The notes under the pieces: generated by a model
What the model saw: only the letters and a program-made list of their open reading frames with translations
Databases searched by the model: none
Told to the model about the DNA's origin: nothing
Part shown: one piece after another, positions 63,957 to 64,000 of the stretch
Layout of the letters: each line of letters opens with the position of its first letter
Numbering within the stretch: the first letter of the stretch is position 1
Program-made: the position numbers and the translations under genes
Source: Fodinibius sp. Rm-B-1B1-1
GTDB lineage: Bacteria > Bacteroidota > Rhodothermia > Balneolales > Balneolaceae
NCBI RefSeq assembly: GCF_038594945.1
Contig: NZ_JBCFYD010000002.1
Coordinates: forward strand, 744,001-808,000
Reading direction: 5' to 3'
DNA length: 64,000 nucleotides

Positions 63957-64000
63957 ATGCAGATTATAGAAAGCGCAGAAGAATACGATGTATGTATCGT
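63957..64000 (+). CDS. Start of a FAD (GMC-type) oxidoreductase, cut by window end
   Basis: ATG followed by QIIESAEEYDVCIV gives 15 residues and runs off the window. EYDVCIV is the strand that leads into the FAD-binding GSGAGG motif of GMC oxidoreductases, and that enzyme type commonly follows DUF1080 genes. The identification is provisional because the motif itself is beyond the edge. Confidence 0.5.
   Translation, partial: MQIIESAEEYDVCI

Overview
The window looks like a chromosomal segment of a member of the Bacteroidota/FCB superphylum, most likely a halotolerant Balneolota (Fodinibius/Gracilimonas-like). This is an inference. It rests on moderate GC, acidic proteins, Bacteroidota-style promoters (TTG-N20-TATCTTTG before rpsO), families typical of that group (DUF4837, DUF5723, DUF4260, an IcmF fusion) and many small palindromic intergenic repeats. 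Nothing resembles a prophage, transposase or CRISPR array; the segment is mostly housekeeping.

Layout. 1-2047: end of an rseP-type site-2 protease, then psd and pssA (phosphatidylethanolamine synthesis). 2090-10515: a complete trp operon in the order trpE-trpS-trpG-trpD-trpC-trpF-trpB-trpA. It is preceded by a classical transcription attenuator with a 25-codon leader peptide containing Trp-Cys-Trp. The tryptophanyl-tRNA synthetase gene lies inside the operon, and the larger gaps hold several families of palindromic repeats. 10539-12503: a DUF4837 lipoprotein and a BioC-like methyltransferase. 12504-18953 (minus strand): galE, an orphan Hpt protein, a hotdog thioesterase, an alpha/beta hydrolase, a VOC protein, a small outer-membrane protein, a TPR protein, and btaB-btaA (betaine lipid synthesis). 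19081-22185: a DUF883-like protein, prfB with its +1 frameshift site, coaE and fbp. 22182-22661 (minus): a DUF192 lipoprotein.

22700-32440 is the translation/RNA block rimP-nusA-infB-rbfA-truB-ribF-rpsO-pnp, with a leader hairpin before rimP and a promoter before rpsO. 32672-37606: M16 peptidase, asnS with a coiled-coil insertion, holA, an ECF sigma factor and a possible minimal anti-sigma protein. 37689-44377: purC (minus), a phytoene/squalene synthase, an esterase-like protein lacking catalytic residues, accC, DUF4260, murQ and a TonB-like protein; then tRNA-Ser(GGA). 44866-48090: a lipoprotein and a DUF5723 barrel pair. 48109-51264 (minus): pncB-pncA NAD salvage and a DAO/MnmC-like oxidoreductase. 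51499-59289: an Ig-like lipoprotein, MprF and IcmF. 59318-64000: a secreted esterase, then a sugar-oxidation cluster (isomerase/epimerase, Gfo/Idh/MocA, DUF1080, start of a GMC-type oxidoreductase).

Themes. Three membrane-lipid systems are present: PE (pssA, psd), a betaine lipid (btaA, btaB) and aminoacyl-phosphatidylglycerol (mprF). Tryptophan supply and tRNA-Trp charging share one attenuated transcript. A recurrent TATCTT promoter box can be seen before several genes; in two cases it lies exactly 7 nt from the ATG, suggesting leaderless mRNAs.
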